A stretch of 64,000 nt of DNA from Limnanthes douglasii subsp. nivea (Eukaryota; Streptophyta; Magnoliopsida; Brassicales; Limnanthaceae), in assembly GCA_036936605.1 (NCBI GenBank), contig JAUPFV010000001.1, forward strand, positions 164,696,643 through 164,760,642, in the 5' to 3' direction. The position numbers and the translations under genes are program-made. Below are positions 22,457 through 33,881 of this stretch, piece by piece. The number at the start of each line of letters is the position of its first letter. The stretch's first letter is position 1. The notes below the pieces were generated by a model. That model was not told the origin of the DNA. It searched no databases and saw only the letters and a list, made by a program, of their open reading frames with translations.

Positions 22457-24616
22457 ATGGCTCCAAAATGTAGTAAAAGGGGACCTAATGTTCACAAACT
22501 AGTTGTAGTCAATCTCAATTCGATGGATGATATTCTCGGAGAATTCTCTCACTTTGAAACACTCTCCTCCCACAAAAATAGTGTTGGTAACACTAGTGGT
22601 GGGTTGAAGTCTCGTAGGAAAAAATCTTGTACATGAGATTAGTTTAGTGAGAATTTTGATAATACATCCGTTAAGTGTAATATTTTCTTAAAATGTTATG
22701 TTTATAAATCCTCAAATAAGAATTATGGCACCGAAGGTATGACAACACATTTAAAAGCTCATAATATTATCGACCCTTTAAAAATTAACAAAGAGGGGAA
22801 TACATGTATAGACCCTCAAACTGGTATTTGCTTTGAGCTTAATCAAGATACATATAGTGAATAAACAATGATTTATGCGGTTGGTAGTTTACAATATTTT
22901 GGTTTTAGCGATAGTTAGAGATGCAAAAATTGGATGCAAATTGTGATAAACCCACGAGCCAAACACATTCCACGTAGCTGTGTGGGATCGCTAACCTTTA
23001 AATATTATTTAAAAAGAAAAAAAACATTATTATACTATGCTAGCTTTCCAATGAAATATTTCCCATTTCTCGGGATATATTTTTACTGATTTTGATATGA
23101 TAAGTGTTACCCTTCATTGAATGGATCCCGAATGGGTACTCTAAAGGAGAATTGTGTGGTTTGAATCTAGTGCCAAACATAACGCATAAGTAATTATAGA
23201 GAATATAGTTTAATGCATGAATCATTTTGAAATTAAAAATAAACTTATGTCTATATCGTTCGATAATGTATCGACGAACTTATGTGCTTTAACATTACTT
23301 AGAAATGATTGCAATCCTATGTTTCCTAGATTGCTTCACACTAAATTTTTATGTCATGTACTTCAATTAGTTGTGAAAGATGGAATAAGTATGATTTCAG
23401 AAGATTATACTAGTCCTATTAAAAAGAGGATCCTATTTTGCACAGCGTCGAACCTTAAAAAAAGTTTAAAGCACTTGTTATTAGTAATGGGAAAACATAT
23501 AAAAATCTTATTTTAGATTTTGAAACTAGATGAAATTCTACTTATATGTTACTTGCACGTGCTCATGTATTTAAAGAATAAATTACTATGTTTTACAATT
23601 GATCTTATCTGAATAGAAGTATTAAAAATCTACATTGGGTTTATGTGCAAAATTGTTGAAGTTTATAAAGAATTTTAAGCATGCAACTAAAACTTTTTCT
23701 ACGCAATATACTTCTAACGTCACTTGGCCCTTTTCACGATTACTAATCTTTCCATGTATATAAATAAATTTAGAGATCATAATGTATGTATAGACATGGT
23801 TCCCGATATAGAAGCAAAAGTTTCAAAATATTTTCATCCAATCCCTATGGCTTATTCTGTTGGGTGCATTTTGGATCATTTTTTTATAAAAGTCCCAATT
23901 TGAATTACTATTTAAATGTTTTTATGGAGCCTTACAATTTCCACCATATGGTACACATGAAATAGTTGGCCCTCAAGCGTATATTAACGGAGTATATGAG
24001 TTTTTATTTACAATGTATAATAGGTATGCTGAAAGATACATACCAAATATGGCTCCTACAACTTCAAATGTAAGGGGTAATAACAATAGGGATACAGGGA
24101 GATCGTCTACTAACTATGTACAAATGACGATGTTAAATAGAGAGGAATTTTTAAAAAAAAAATCTCAAGGTGATAATGAGTTGTCTAGATATTTGAGCAC
24201 TAGGTTGATTTAACAAATTATACAGACGGAGGGGCGATTGATATCTTAAAACGTTGGAAACCAAATATGATGATTATCCTATTCTTAGCGGGTTGGTTAA
24301 ATAGATATATGCAATACCTATGTCTGTTATTGCAAGTGAGTGTGGTTTTAGTAAAGAGATGTTGCAATACACGACTAAAAGAAAAGTCCTTGTGGCTATC
24401 AAGGATTGGACTGTGGCGGATAAAAGGATGCAAGATAAAGAGTTTATACACGAAATGAATGTAGACGACATCTTCGATGATTATCCAGATAATTATGAAG
24501 GTAGACTTGAAAAAGAAATTGTGGAAGAAGCTAAAAGTGTAGATGAAGATGAATCAATTAAGTCTGGAGATTTTTTGAATATGAAGAACTTAAAGATGAA
24601 AGATGTTTGTAATTGA
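22457..24616 (+). pseudogene. Decayed hAT transposase
   Basis: From MAPKCSKRGPN the frames, with several stops and shifts, give hAT parts in order. A BED-type zinc finger lies near 22670-22775 (VKCN...C, THLKAHN). A QYFGFSDS...NPRAKHIPR segment lies near 22890-22975. MSISFDNVSTN...HTKFLCHVLQLVVKDGI lies at 23247-23395. The C-terminal dimerisation region lies at 24140-24420 (LSRYLSTRLI, DILKRW, YPILSGL, MSVIASECGFSKE). An acidic tail ends at 24616. Missing blocks and stops make it nonfunctional. Terminal inverted repeats were not identified. Confidence 0.8.
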
Positions 24617-25237
24617 TCTTTTATAATTGGTATTTCAATTTGTAAACAATTGTACAACTCATGGTCCACAAGAGTATAAACTGTAAACGACTAAATTAAA
24701 TAAAAAACAATTATTTACCTTTCATTCTAATAACAACACTTGTACTAGTGAATACTATCAAAATATAACAACACTTATAATATTTATATTCAAACAATAA
24801 TAATTTCAAAGTGTAATAATTTTTTTATATTAACACATCTTATAATATTTTAAAATTATAAAATATAATTTTGGTTTATAAAATAATAACGATACTTATA
24901 ATTTTTATATTCAAACATAATAGTATTCAAAGTGTAATAACAAAATTTTAATCATAATTCTTATAATATATTAAAATTATAAGATATGATTCTAGTTTAT
25001 AAAATAATAACAACACTTGTAATTTTTATATTCAAACCATAATAATATTCAAAGTGTAATAAGAGAATTATAATCATATTTCTTATGATATTTTAAAATT
25101 ATAAGATATGATTCTAGTTTATAAAATAATAACAACACTTAGTAATTTTTATATTCAAATCATAATAATATTCAAAGTGTAAAAAGAGAATTATAATCAT
25201 ATTTCTTATAATATTTTAAAATTATAAGATATTTTGG

Positions 25238-25910
25238 TAGGAATGACAATGGGCCGGGTTCAGACCGGGTTCGGGCACATCCGCTTGGCCCCGTTGTTTT
25301 TTATTCGAACCCGAATCCGAATCTGAATCCGCCCAGCTTTATGTACGTAGGTCAACTCGGTCGGGCCCGCAAATATTATTTTTACTATTCGGATTGGCCA
25401 AACCGATCCGATCAGATTTAAAACAAAAGTTTAAGACATAAATATTTAAATCAATTAAAGACAATAGGCATAGGAGAAGATAAAAAGATCCAAATAAATT
25501 AGAAAAATTAAAAATTAGGATTGTGAGTATATACAGGCAAAGATTGAAGAAATATATTTATAATTTATGGAATTAGTATGGTAAAAAAATATAATTAATA
25601 AATATATTATTGACTCTAAAAGTAAAGCAATAATTACTCAACTATGGTATATTATTGGAAAACATTTTTGTATATTTACTTATATTTTAGAAATTTACAA
25701 TTATTTTTTAATATGTTTTTTATTTTTTATATATAGTTTATATTTGCTGACCGAGTAGGACAGATTATAAATCTATATCCGGCCCGACCCTCCTACGAGT
25801 CATAATTCGTTTATCCATACTCAACCCGTTAAATGTTCAGGTTGGACAAAACCCGATCGGACTAGACCGAGGCTATTTTAGACGGCTCAGATAAAACATT
25901 GTCACCCCTA
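25238..25910. mobile_element. hAT-like MITE (~673 bp) inside the tandem array
   Basis: Ends are TAGGAATGACAATG on the left and, inverted, TAGGGGTGACAATG on the right. The interior is rich in CGGGTTCGG/CCCGAACC, common in plant non-autonomous hAT elements whose TIR is TAGGGGTGACAAT. Array sequence resumes at both edges. The 8-bp target duplication is not clear. Confidence 0.7.
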
Positions 25911-25963
25911 GATTTAAATTTATAAAACAATAACAATATTACAATGTAATATGTATAACCAAA

Positions 25964-25965
25964 TC

Positions 25966-26001
<36 letters not shown>
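25964..26001. repeat. (TAA)n microsatellite
   Basis: About 12 perfect ATA/TAA units within the array. Confidence 0.9.
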
Positions 26002-26381
26002 TAATAGTAAAATTATAATCATATATCTTATAATATTTTAATATTATAATATATGATTTTGGTTTAAAAATAATAACAACATTTGTATTATTTATAACCA
26101 AATCATAATAATAAATATGTAATAATAAAATTATAATCACACTTTCTAATATTTTAAAATTAAAATACATGATTTTGGTTTATAAAATAATAACAATGCT
26201 TATATTATTTATAAGCAAATAATAATAATAATAATAATATAATAATAGTAATAAAATTATAATCATATGTTTTTATAATATTTTAATATTATAACATATG
26301 ATTATATAATAATGAATTTATAAAATAATATTTTTACTATATAATACAAAATTGAGCGGTGGATTAGATACATTATTATTA

Positions 26382-26503
26382 GAGAAAAGTACCTGAAAAT
26401 ACCCACTCAACTATCTTATTACCCGGCAGTACCCAAATTTAACATAGTGTTACTTAATACCCAGACTAATAAATTGGACAAAAATACCCTTCCACTATAT
26501 ATA
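26382..26503 (+). repeat. Left terminal inverted repeat of the Mutator-like element
   Basis: Shares GTACCT/TGAAAATACCCACTCAACTAT, TTACTTAATACCCA and a terminal CTATATATA with the right end (37391-37548). Confidence 0.75.
26494..26503 (+). promoter_or_regulatory. TATA box for the Ulp1-like gene
   Basis: CTATATATAC sits at the inner edge of the left inverted repeat. Mirrored at the right end, it would drive the + strand gene starting at 27247. Confidence 0.5.
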
Positions 26504-28302
26504 CCCATTTTTCAATTCCATCCCACTTTTTCCACTTTCCTATCACCCTAAACAAACGCAAAAGTCTAATTTTAGAAACCACCAGAAAACCGTTCGACTT
26601 CGTGATACTCTCTCTCTCTCTCAAACCCAAAAACTCTACAGCTTCTCACCGTTCGCACCTTCGACACTATCGCACCGTTCAGCGTCTTTTACTCACTCAG
26701 ACTACACACCTTCTGTTCGACAAAGTTGTCGTTGAGTCGTCTCTAAAAGTTCAATCTCGTTCTCCGACCGGTGAAATTTAACAAGTATGCATCATCGTGA
26801 AAAGTGTATTTTGTTTTTACGTTTTTGACGAATTTGAACCACTTTTTTCTGTTAATTCACGATAGGCGTTGCTTTTTATACTATAATAAAGTATCTACTG
26901 ACGATAGTTGCTCATTTTATGGGTTTATCGTCGAAGGCATGGTAGAATTTTAGTTGCATGTAATACTAATACTTTCCTGAGAAATATTATGTATGTTAGA
27001 TCTGCATTAGGTAGTTCATTGTTGATTTTGGTGTTTGTTGAATAATTCCCAGATCCCTGCAACGTGCATGTAAAAAGTGTAACAATTTGCATCCTGATCA
27101 CCCATTATGCAAGCAATTCGCAGCTCGATTGTATGTTTATGTTTATGTTTATTGGCTGTTAAAACAATATTTATATGTATGCAATTCGCAGCTTGTGATG
27201 CGAATTATTTGTGACAATCTAACTGATTTGTGTTTGTGCAGAAAGTATGACAACAAAACCTAGCTACTACAGATCAGGGTTGGTGAGCCTTCTGAAGCTA
27301 CTCAAATACATGCGTATTACAAGGGCCCACATTGAAGCTGCAAGAAACACCCCTTTCTACACACTGCTGAAAACGGCTTTCCAAATCCGTAATGAGGCAG
27401 AGCTGCCAAAGAAGAAATTCTACTCAATCATTCAGTATATCATCGAGCGATTCTCTGTGGATAGAGACGCCTTTAGGATTGGCAACAAGTATATAAAGCT
27501 AACTGAAAACGATGTCAAGATCATATTCGGGTTGAGGCATGGCACCGAGAAAATCCCGTTAGCAAAAACCGGAGCTTTTCACAACAAGTATGCACCCGGA
27601 GAGGAGGACGAATCAAGGATGATGAAGAAATACTTTATGAGTAAAACTGGCAGGAAAGTAGCAGCAAGTAATACCAAAACAATAACAAATGCCATTATAA
27701 AGGTACGTCTAAAATGGACTTCATCTTTAAAAAGCAAGATTCTGTACATTTCTAACATAGCATGTTGTCATTGGTTTTATAGGAGGGTATAGAGAAGGCC
27801 ATAAACGAAGGAGGGGAGCATGAGCTGGAAGATGTTGTGAGGCTGTTGATACTTTTTTTGTGCTCCACACTATTCTACTCCGTATCTGGAGATATCCTGG
27901 GCTAGAGCACGGTTTATTACGTTGAAGACCTCAACAGAATAAACAATTATGACTGGGCTGGATCAATACTGTACAAGCTTCGACAGTCTGTCAGGAGTTT
28001 CCTAGCAATAGAAAGAGCTGATAAAGTCGTCGGCTGCGTCGCCCTTGTAGTTGTAAGATTGATCTATTCAATATAAAAATTAGTTATGTACGTAGCATCG
28101 TGTTGACAAAACTTGTCCCCATGCAGCCCTTCATCATGGAGCACACAACAATCAACCACGAGGTAGCGAAGCCAACCTCGATACCAAGGTTATTCAAATG
28201 GTTGTGGTTAGAGTGCCAAGCATCAACCATATCATATATTCTTAGAACACCCTACCTGGATAATGACCAGGTATAAGCTTTATATATGTATTGGACTGGG
28301 GG

Positions 28303-28615
28303 TGCATACAGTTCGCAGCATATCATGCGTTTTTCTTAGGAAAATGTATCAATCATTTCGTAGCCTAATATGAATTTTACTTCGCAGCTTCTTTTTCCAC
28401 ACAGTTCGCATCATATAGTTTTACACGTAGTTCGCAGCATATTGTCCCATACATAAATACTTAGTTCGCATCCTATGGTTTACACTTAGTTCGCAACATA
28501 TCTTTTGCACATAGTTCGCAGCATATTGTCCCATACACTTTTCGCAGCTCAGCATGCGAATTCTTTGCAACTCTAACATGATTAAAATCACACATTTCGC
28601 ATCATATGATACGAA
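28303..28615. repeat. Cluster of TTCGCA palindromic repeats in intron 3
   Basis: About ten half or full copies of TTCGCA(G/T)C...(GCGAA) spaced every 20-40 bases. Some are full, such as TTCGCAGCTCAGCATGCGAA. Confidence 0.8.
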
Positions 28616-29555
28616 CTGTTTCTAAAAAACAATTTGTTTGTCTACACCCTCATACTTTCGAAACAATTAATTTACTTACATGTGCCTCTGTTGGTAGGTT
28701 TTAGAAGGTCCATTAAAGCTTACCGAGGCTGAAATTGAAGCTTTCGGAGAACGAGAAGATAATGAAGATGCAGAAACCTTTTCTACTTCAACGGAAGAAA
28801 GACCAAGGAAGAGGAAGAAAAGCACAGCATCAAAACCAAAACAAAGGAGACGAGTATCACAGAATGCAATGAACAAGGTGGTGTCTCCCAGACCCGAACA
28901 ACCACCACCACCCGAGCCAACGATTCCACCACCAAGACTCCCCAAGCAAACGATTCCACCACAACCGAAAGGCAAATCCAGGCAGGAGCCCTCCGGCGAC
29001 GATACAACCAGTATGAGTGAAAAAATCGGTGATTATGTACTCAAACGCAGAGGTCCTAAGCGTTTGAAGACATACGCCGACAAGAACAAGTACGAGAGAG
29101 AGATAGAAAAACAGGCCAGAGAAGTAAGTATGACTTGAACCTTAAATAATCACTACAATCAGCACTTAATATGTTTATAAAAAGTTTGCTAACATTTTTG
29201 CAGCTGAAAGAATTGAAACGCAAGATTGCGGCACTTGAAGCACAATAACTCCAAAATGCTATCACTCAGCCAATTTGCCAGATTGAAAGCCCAATAGAGC
29301 AGGTACCAACAGCACTTCCAGAGAGAGAAGAACCCATTGATCAGCAAGCATCCGTGTCTAATGCTGATCAGCACCATGCTGATGGAGTACTGCCAGAAGA
29401 AAGGGACGATGATGCCAACCATTCACCCATACCCCTTCAAATATCTGCAGAGATAGACATCTTGGAGACACAGATAGAGGAGGTAGATAATGTAAGTGGA
29501 TGATATGATGTTACCAAACAAATACCAGGACTCTTGTGTAGTCCTGTCCAAATGT

Positions 29556-29634
29556 TTCGCAGCTTAAGCTGCGAATTGTGTAATAAACCATTGGGTTGGT
29601 TATTACACAATTCGCATGCTGAGCTGCGAATTGT
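29556..29634. repeat. Nested palindromes in intron 5
   Basis: TTCGCAGCTTAAGCTGCGAA (29556-29575) is a perfect 20-bp palindrome. A second, TTCGCATGCTGAGCTGCGAA, is at 29611-29630. The sequence between them is itself inverted (TGTGTAATAAACCA ... TGGTTATTACACA), so the whole can fold as a cruciform. Confidence 0.85.
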
Positions 29635-29757
29635 TAAGAATGTACAACACAGATATCAGGTCAGCATGCGAACCGTGCTCAACAATGAATAACTTATGCT
29701 TAACCCTTCCACCCTTTTGTTTTTTTGGATTTTTGTATGAAACAGGAGACCGAAAGA

Positions 29758-30160
29758 CAACAACAACAACAACAGAAACAGTAAGACCAGCAGTAACAAC
29801 AAGAACAACAACAGCAACAAGAACAACAGCAACAAGAACAACAACAACAACAATAAGAAGAACAACAACACCAACAGCAACAACAAGAAGAAGAACACCA
29901 ACAACACCAACAACAAGAACAAGAAGAAGAACAACAACAACATCAACAACAAGACCAAGAAGAACACCACCAGCAACAACAACACCAACAACAACATCAT
30001 CAACAACAAGAAGAACACCACCAGAAACAACAAGAAGAAGAACACCACCAGCAACAACACCAGCAGCCACAAGTTCAACACGAAGACCGGCAACAAGAAG
30101 AACAAGAAGAACAACAACGAGAGCAACAAGGACAACAAGAACAACAACAGCAGCAACGGA
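29758..30160 (+). repeat. CAA/CAG repeat coding a Gln-rich tract
   Basis: Imperfect CAA/CAG/GAA/CAC triplets in the frame of exon 6 of the Ulp1-like gene. Three TAA codons in this frame look like CAA-to-TAA changes. Long ORFs on the other strand (about 29600-30380) come only from the repeat. Confidence 0.85.
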
Positions 30161-31679
30161 GAACCTTGGCAAAGAGAGAAAGGCTAACTCAAGAGATAGC
30201 ACCTCAAGAGTCAGAACCTCAAAGACCAACGATGCTGTCGGCAAAGTCAGAATTGCTAAGCCAACGTGAAACTGTAGGACCGGTAACAAATCAACTGCAA
30301 GCTCCAGAGTCCCACGATAACACAATAGGTTTACCCGATGATTTTGTTGATGGTATTTACACTCAAGTTTCACATACATTTTTAAATGAAATTGATAATG
30401 TATATTACGATTCTATAATACAACGGTCTTTGGAGAACATGTCGGAGGATGACTTTAATGATTTCTGCCGACACGATCCAGTTCATATGCCGAACAAGTC
30501 AACGGCATTGGTTGTCGCTGACCGTGCGGTAAGGCCTACTTATAATGATTTCGCATCATAACATGAGATTTGTGTTAGAAAAATGATTGGGGTATTACAA
30601 ATGAATATCAGGGTAGGATGCGAACTGTTCAGTGGAACCTCGAACCAAATAGTTCGCAGCCTAAGATGCGAAATGTTTGGAGTCGTTCCAATTATAATTA
30701 CTGACGCCCTTCTACATTTGATTTTTGTTATTTACTAAGATCGAGCCCAGTAAAGAGATAGAAGGGCCAAGTTTTACTCTACTGACACAAATGCAGCCTC
30801 AAGTGGCAGAGGAAGAAGAAGAGTTCGTAATAACAATGCGGGAACCGCCAGCAGTAGAATACAGCGACTGGCCAAAGAAAACAAAAGTAACTGAACGTAT
30901 CGATCTGCAAGAATACCACAAAATACAGGTAGTTAAAGCCTACGAGAGCGAGACACCTGATCCAGTGGTATGGCAGCTACCAGAGTCCAAGTTTACATAC
31001 GGAATCAGGGTGCAAGCGAGTGATGTCATGGCACTACCTTTAGAACTGGAGCTGGACGTAAAGGTATCCAATTGTCAACCAATCCTATTTTCAATGTTTA
31101 AAATATGTATTGTATATTTAACATAAATCTACAACTCCTTTGTTAGGTTATCGATGCTTGGATTCGAAAGATGCTTGAAGATGCAGACTTCAAAGTTCCA
31201 TGCACTAAAGCTAAAAGAGAGCATCATGACGTCGTACTGATTTCGGGCATGACTGCGGTAAGTTTAGCTCAGGTAAATTGAACAAAGTTCTCAGAAAATG
31301 TTCTCATTTTAATATACTCTTGCGTGGATGCAGTATCAAATGAAAGCAGGTTGGCAAGTAGAAAATTTGGTTGACATGGTTTTAGAATGGAGCGCAAAGA
31401 TGCCAACATCATCATGGTTCCAGTATGCACCGAGATGAAGGACACTGTAAACCACTGGATGTTGCTCGTCATTGACATCGACACCAGGACAATTTCAAAC
31501 TATAAACCGCTGCTGCCTAAGCTGAAAGCCATAGACCAGACCACAAGGACACCTGCACTACTGGTAAGTATTCCAAACTATACACTTAAATTTAAACACA
31601 TTTTAAGTATGCAGGCTGCAAACTGTTATCGGGATATGCTACGAATTGTGAGTAAATCAATTGCTTTTCCCAGCCTATC

Positions 31680-31860
31680 CATAACACAATTCGCAGCATA
31701 TGATGCGAACAATGGTGTGCATATCAAATAATTCGCAGCTTAAGCTACGAATCGTGTGACATGCCCATGTTGGATTTGTTGTCATACAATTCGCAGCTTA
31801 AGGTGCGAATTATGTTGGATTTGTTGTCATATAATTCGCAACCTAAAGTGCGAATTGTAT
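31680..31860. repeat. TTCGCA palindrome cluster in intron 9
   Basis: Four full copies: 31690-31709 (TTCGCAGCATATGATGCGAA), 31732-31751, 31790-31809 and about 31836-31855. Confidence 0.85.
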
Positions 31861-32292
31861 GTCACTAACTGTTTTTGTTTTTGTGCTTATTCCTAACACT
31901 AATTATTATACACAGATCAAATATTTGTTGGATAGAGAATTCCTACCTAAATATACTACAGGGTGGAAGGTGAAAGTGGAAAGAGGCATCCCACAACAAA
32001 AGCGAGGCACCCTGGACTGTGGTATCTTTGTCTGCAAATATGCAAGAAATATTATCGAGCATGGATCAGTGCTAAAAAATACGATGCAGATATGGTAACT
32101 GCCTTCAGAGCATACATGTTTTATTACTTTTTAAATGACAAAGACCGCATCGCATATGGCTGATTCGTGTATTGCTTGTAAATACATCTGTTGCTTGTAA
32201 ATACATATGTTGTAATTTTTAGTTTTGTTGTGCATACATAAAAAAATTACATTTTCAGAAATTTGAATATTCCTTAGCTGATATGTATGAAC

Positions 32293-32520
32293 AGTTCGCA
32301 GCCTACCCTGATAGATGCTTATTTATCGTTAAGTAATTCGCAACCTAATTTATCATCCAATAGTTCGCAGCCTGACCTGATAGAAGCTTATTTATCATTA
32401 CATAATTCGCATCTTAATTTATCATCAAATAGTTCGCAGCCTAACTTGATAGATGCTTATCACTACACAAAACAGTTCGCAGCCTGGTATACCACCTTAC
32501 AATCAGTTCGCAACCTGGTG
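32293..32520. repeat. 69-bp tandem repeat built on TTCGCA motifs
   Basis: Copies start at 32293, 32362 and 32431 (AGTTCGCAGCCT...GATAGA(T/A)GCTTATTTATC...AATTCGCA). The unit is a multiple of three and stays open for about 80 codons; I treat that as chance. Confidence 0.8.
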
Positions 32521-32777
32521 CAGAAATAAAAAATTCAAAATATAAAGTACAAGGATATGAACAGGCTGTGGCTTATGCCTTGGTAAACATTTTCTCCATT
32601 GAGCACACAAAAAAAATCTAATCAAGTACATAATTCATTCAATGCTGATTGGACATGGAAGCTATGTAATGATTACCTCATTTCCCTACAAATACCTCTA
32701 GTAACCAGAGGCTAATTTTACACCAAACTCCATATTTTTTTAAAAACACCTCTTCTCTCTTCGAAAGGCAAACAGTC

Positions 32778-33277
32778 ATGTCTTTTTCCACCACCACAAC
32801 CACCACCTCATACTCAAACTCTGGTTCACTCGGTTCTCTGGGTGACTCCTGGTCATCCATAACCGTTAACTGGAGTGATGAGTTGATCATGCCAGCAGTA
32901 CCACCCCCAGCCCAGTCTCTGTCTTCGAACTAGACATGTATGATGACTACTACTCTGCTGACTCTCAACGAGTGGAAGTTGTTCCACTGGTTGCTGCTGA
33001 ACCTCATCCAGAACAGGTTCCAATGCTTCCTGCTGCACCTCAGCCAGAATAGGTGCAACCTCAAATGGCAGAGGTTCGAAACAACAAAAGGAAGAGGGAA
33101 GACGAAGCTGGTCCATCAAGGACAAAAATTTTAAGCATGATGGACGTAGATATTGAAGCTGAAGAGAAACTGGAAGAGAAAGAGAAAGTGGAAGAGAAAG
33201 AGGAGAAAGACAAAGATGATCAGCAGAAAGAGGAGAAACAGAAAAAAGATGGTGATGAATCCTCTACCAATTGCTAG
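32778..33277 (+). pseudogene. Small acidic third ORF of the Mutator-like element
   Basis: Starts MSFSTTTTTTSYSNSGSLGSL. After one frameshift near 32925 and a TAG near 33050 the same product seems to continue: FELDMYDDYYSADS, a Pro/Glu-rich stretch, the basic NNKRKRED (possible nuclear signal), then an EKEEKEKVEEK-type charged coil ending SSTNC. It lies between the Ulp1-like gene and the convergent transposase gene. No domain is recognised. It may be a third gene of the element or a captured host fragment. Confidence 0.45.
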
Positions 33278-33424
33278 AGTTGGTTTTTGTTTTTTGTTTT
33301 TTTGGAATGCAACTAACTAGCACCAGTAGCTTGTAGTGATATGTGTAAACAGTTGTTAGTGCATGAAAATATTGTAATCCTCTTTTTTGTAATCCAATTT
33401 GTTTACAGAGTTTCAATGATATAA

Positions 33425-33770
33425 ACGATTCGCATCAAATACATTTTGCACATCATTCGCATGTTAACCTGCTATATTACTTATTTTCAACCTTATTGAA
33501 TATCCTGGTATTGTTATTAAAGCACAATTCGCAGCTTATCATATGACCAATATCAGGACTTCTAATTATTCTCCATTCGCATCATAATGTTGGCCCTAAT
33601 TCGCAGCATATCATGCGAAACGTTTGATATAATAAATGTTTGATATGATTTTACTAGCGATTCGCATCCTGGTGAAATTTCACATAAAAATGCATGTAAT
33701 CCTGATAGATGTTTGCAACAATATACCAACATATTGTACATAATTCGCAACAGAGGATGCGAAATGCTTA
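33425..33770. repeat. TTCGCA repeats in the spacer before the transposase gene end
   Basis: At least seven half sites and one full site (TTCGCAGCATATCATGCGAA near 33600) in non-coding DNA. Confidence 0.75.
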
Positions 33771-33881
33771 CAACTCCAATAATAGCAATACAAAAACACA
33801 GGACTGTATGAATGTTTAGTTTGCTGTACAGAATTAACTGTACTAGAAAAATAAATGTGATATGGCCAACCAGAATTGTCC

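Larger units (their letters stand above)
24725..26335. repeat. AT-rich tandem array, ~121-bp unit
   Basis: Anchor TAACAACACT recurs at 24731, 24887 (TAACGATACT), 25008 and 25130, and in diverged form after 25911. Each unit includes TATTCAAANCATAATA, TCAAAGTGTAATAA and AAAATTATAAGATATGATT. The array is interrupted at 25238-25910 by a MITE. Confidence 0.8.
27247..32163 (+). pseudogene. Ulp1-like cysteine protease gene of the Mutator-like element (10 exons)
   Basis: Probable exons: 27247-27702, 27783-28052, 28127-28270, 28698-29123, 29204-29491, 29746-30528, 30740-31063, 31147-31257, 31334-31563, 31916-32163. All introns are GT-AG and, where the frame is readable, phase 0. Exons 1-3 form the N-terminal domain usual in such proteins (KLTENDVKIIFGLRHG; DLNRINNYDWAGSI). 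Exon 4 is Pro-rich and basic, exon 5 acidic, and exon 6 a ~130-residue Gln-rich tract. Exons 9-10 hold the C48 protease core: His in NHWMLLVIDID and Cys in GTLDCGIFVCKYA. Lesions: TAG at 27903, TAA at 29246, three TAA in the Gln tract, and frameshifts near 31380 and 32070. Family members cleave SUMO-like conjugates; this copy cannot be made intact. Confidence 0.8.

Noticed and set aside
29603..30379. Minus-strand ORF of 258 codons, plus several overlapping long ORFs
   Set aside because: Shadows of the CAA/CAG repeat: the translation is Val/Leu runs. The + frame fits the exon structure of the Ulp1-like gene.
32287..32529. 80-codon ORF with a repeated SNSSQPNLIDAY pattern
   Set aside because: The 69-bp unit is a multiple of three, so it stays open by chance. 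It lies after the Ulp1-like stop and is built from the non-coding TTCGCA repeat.
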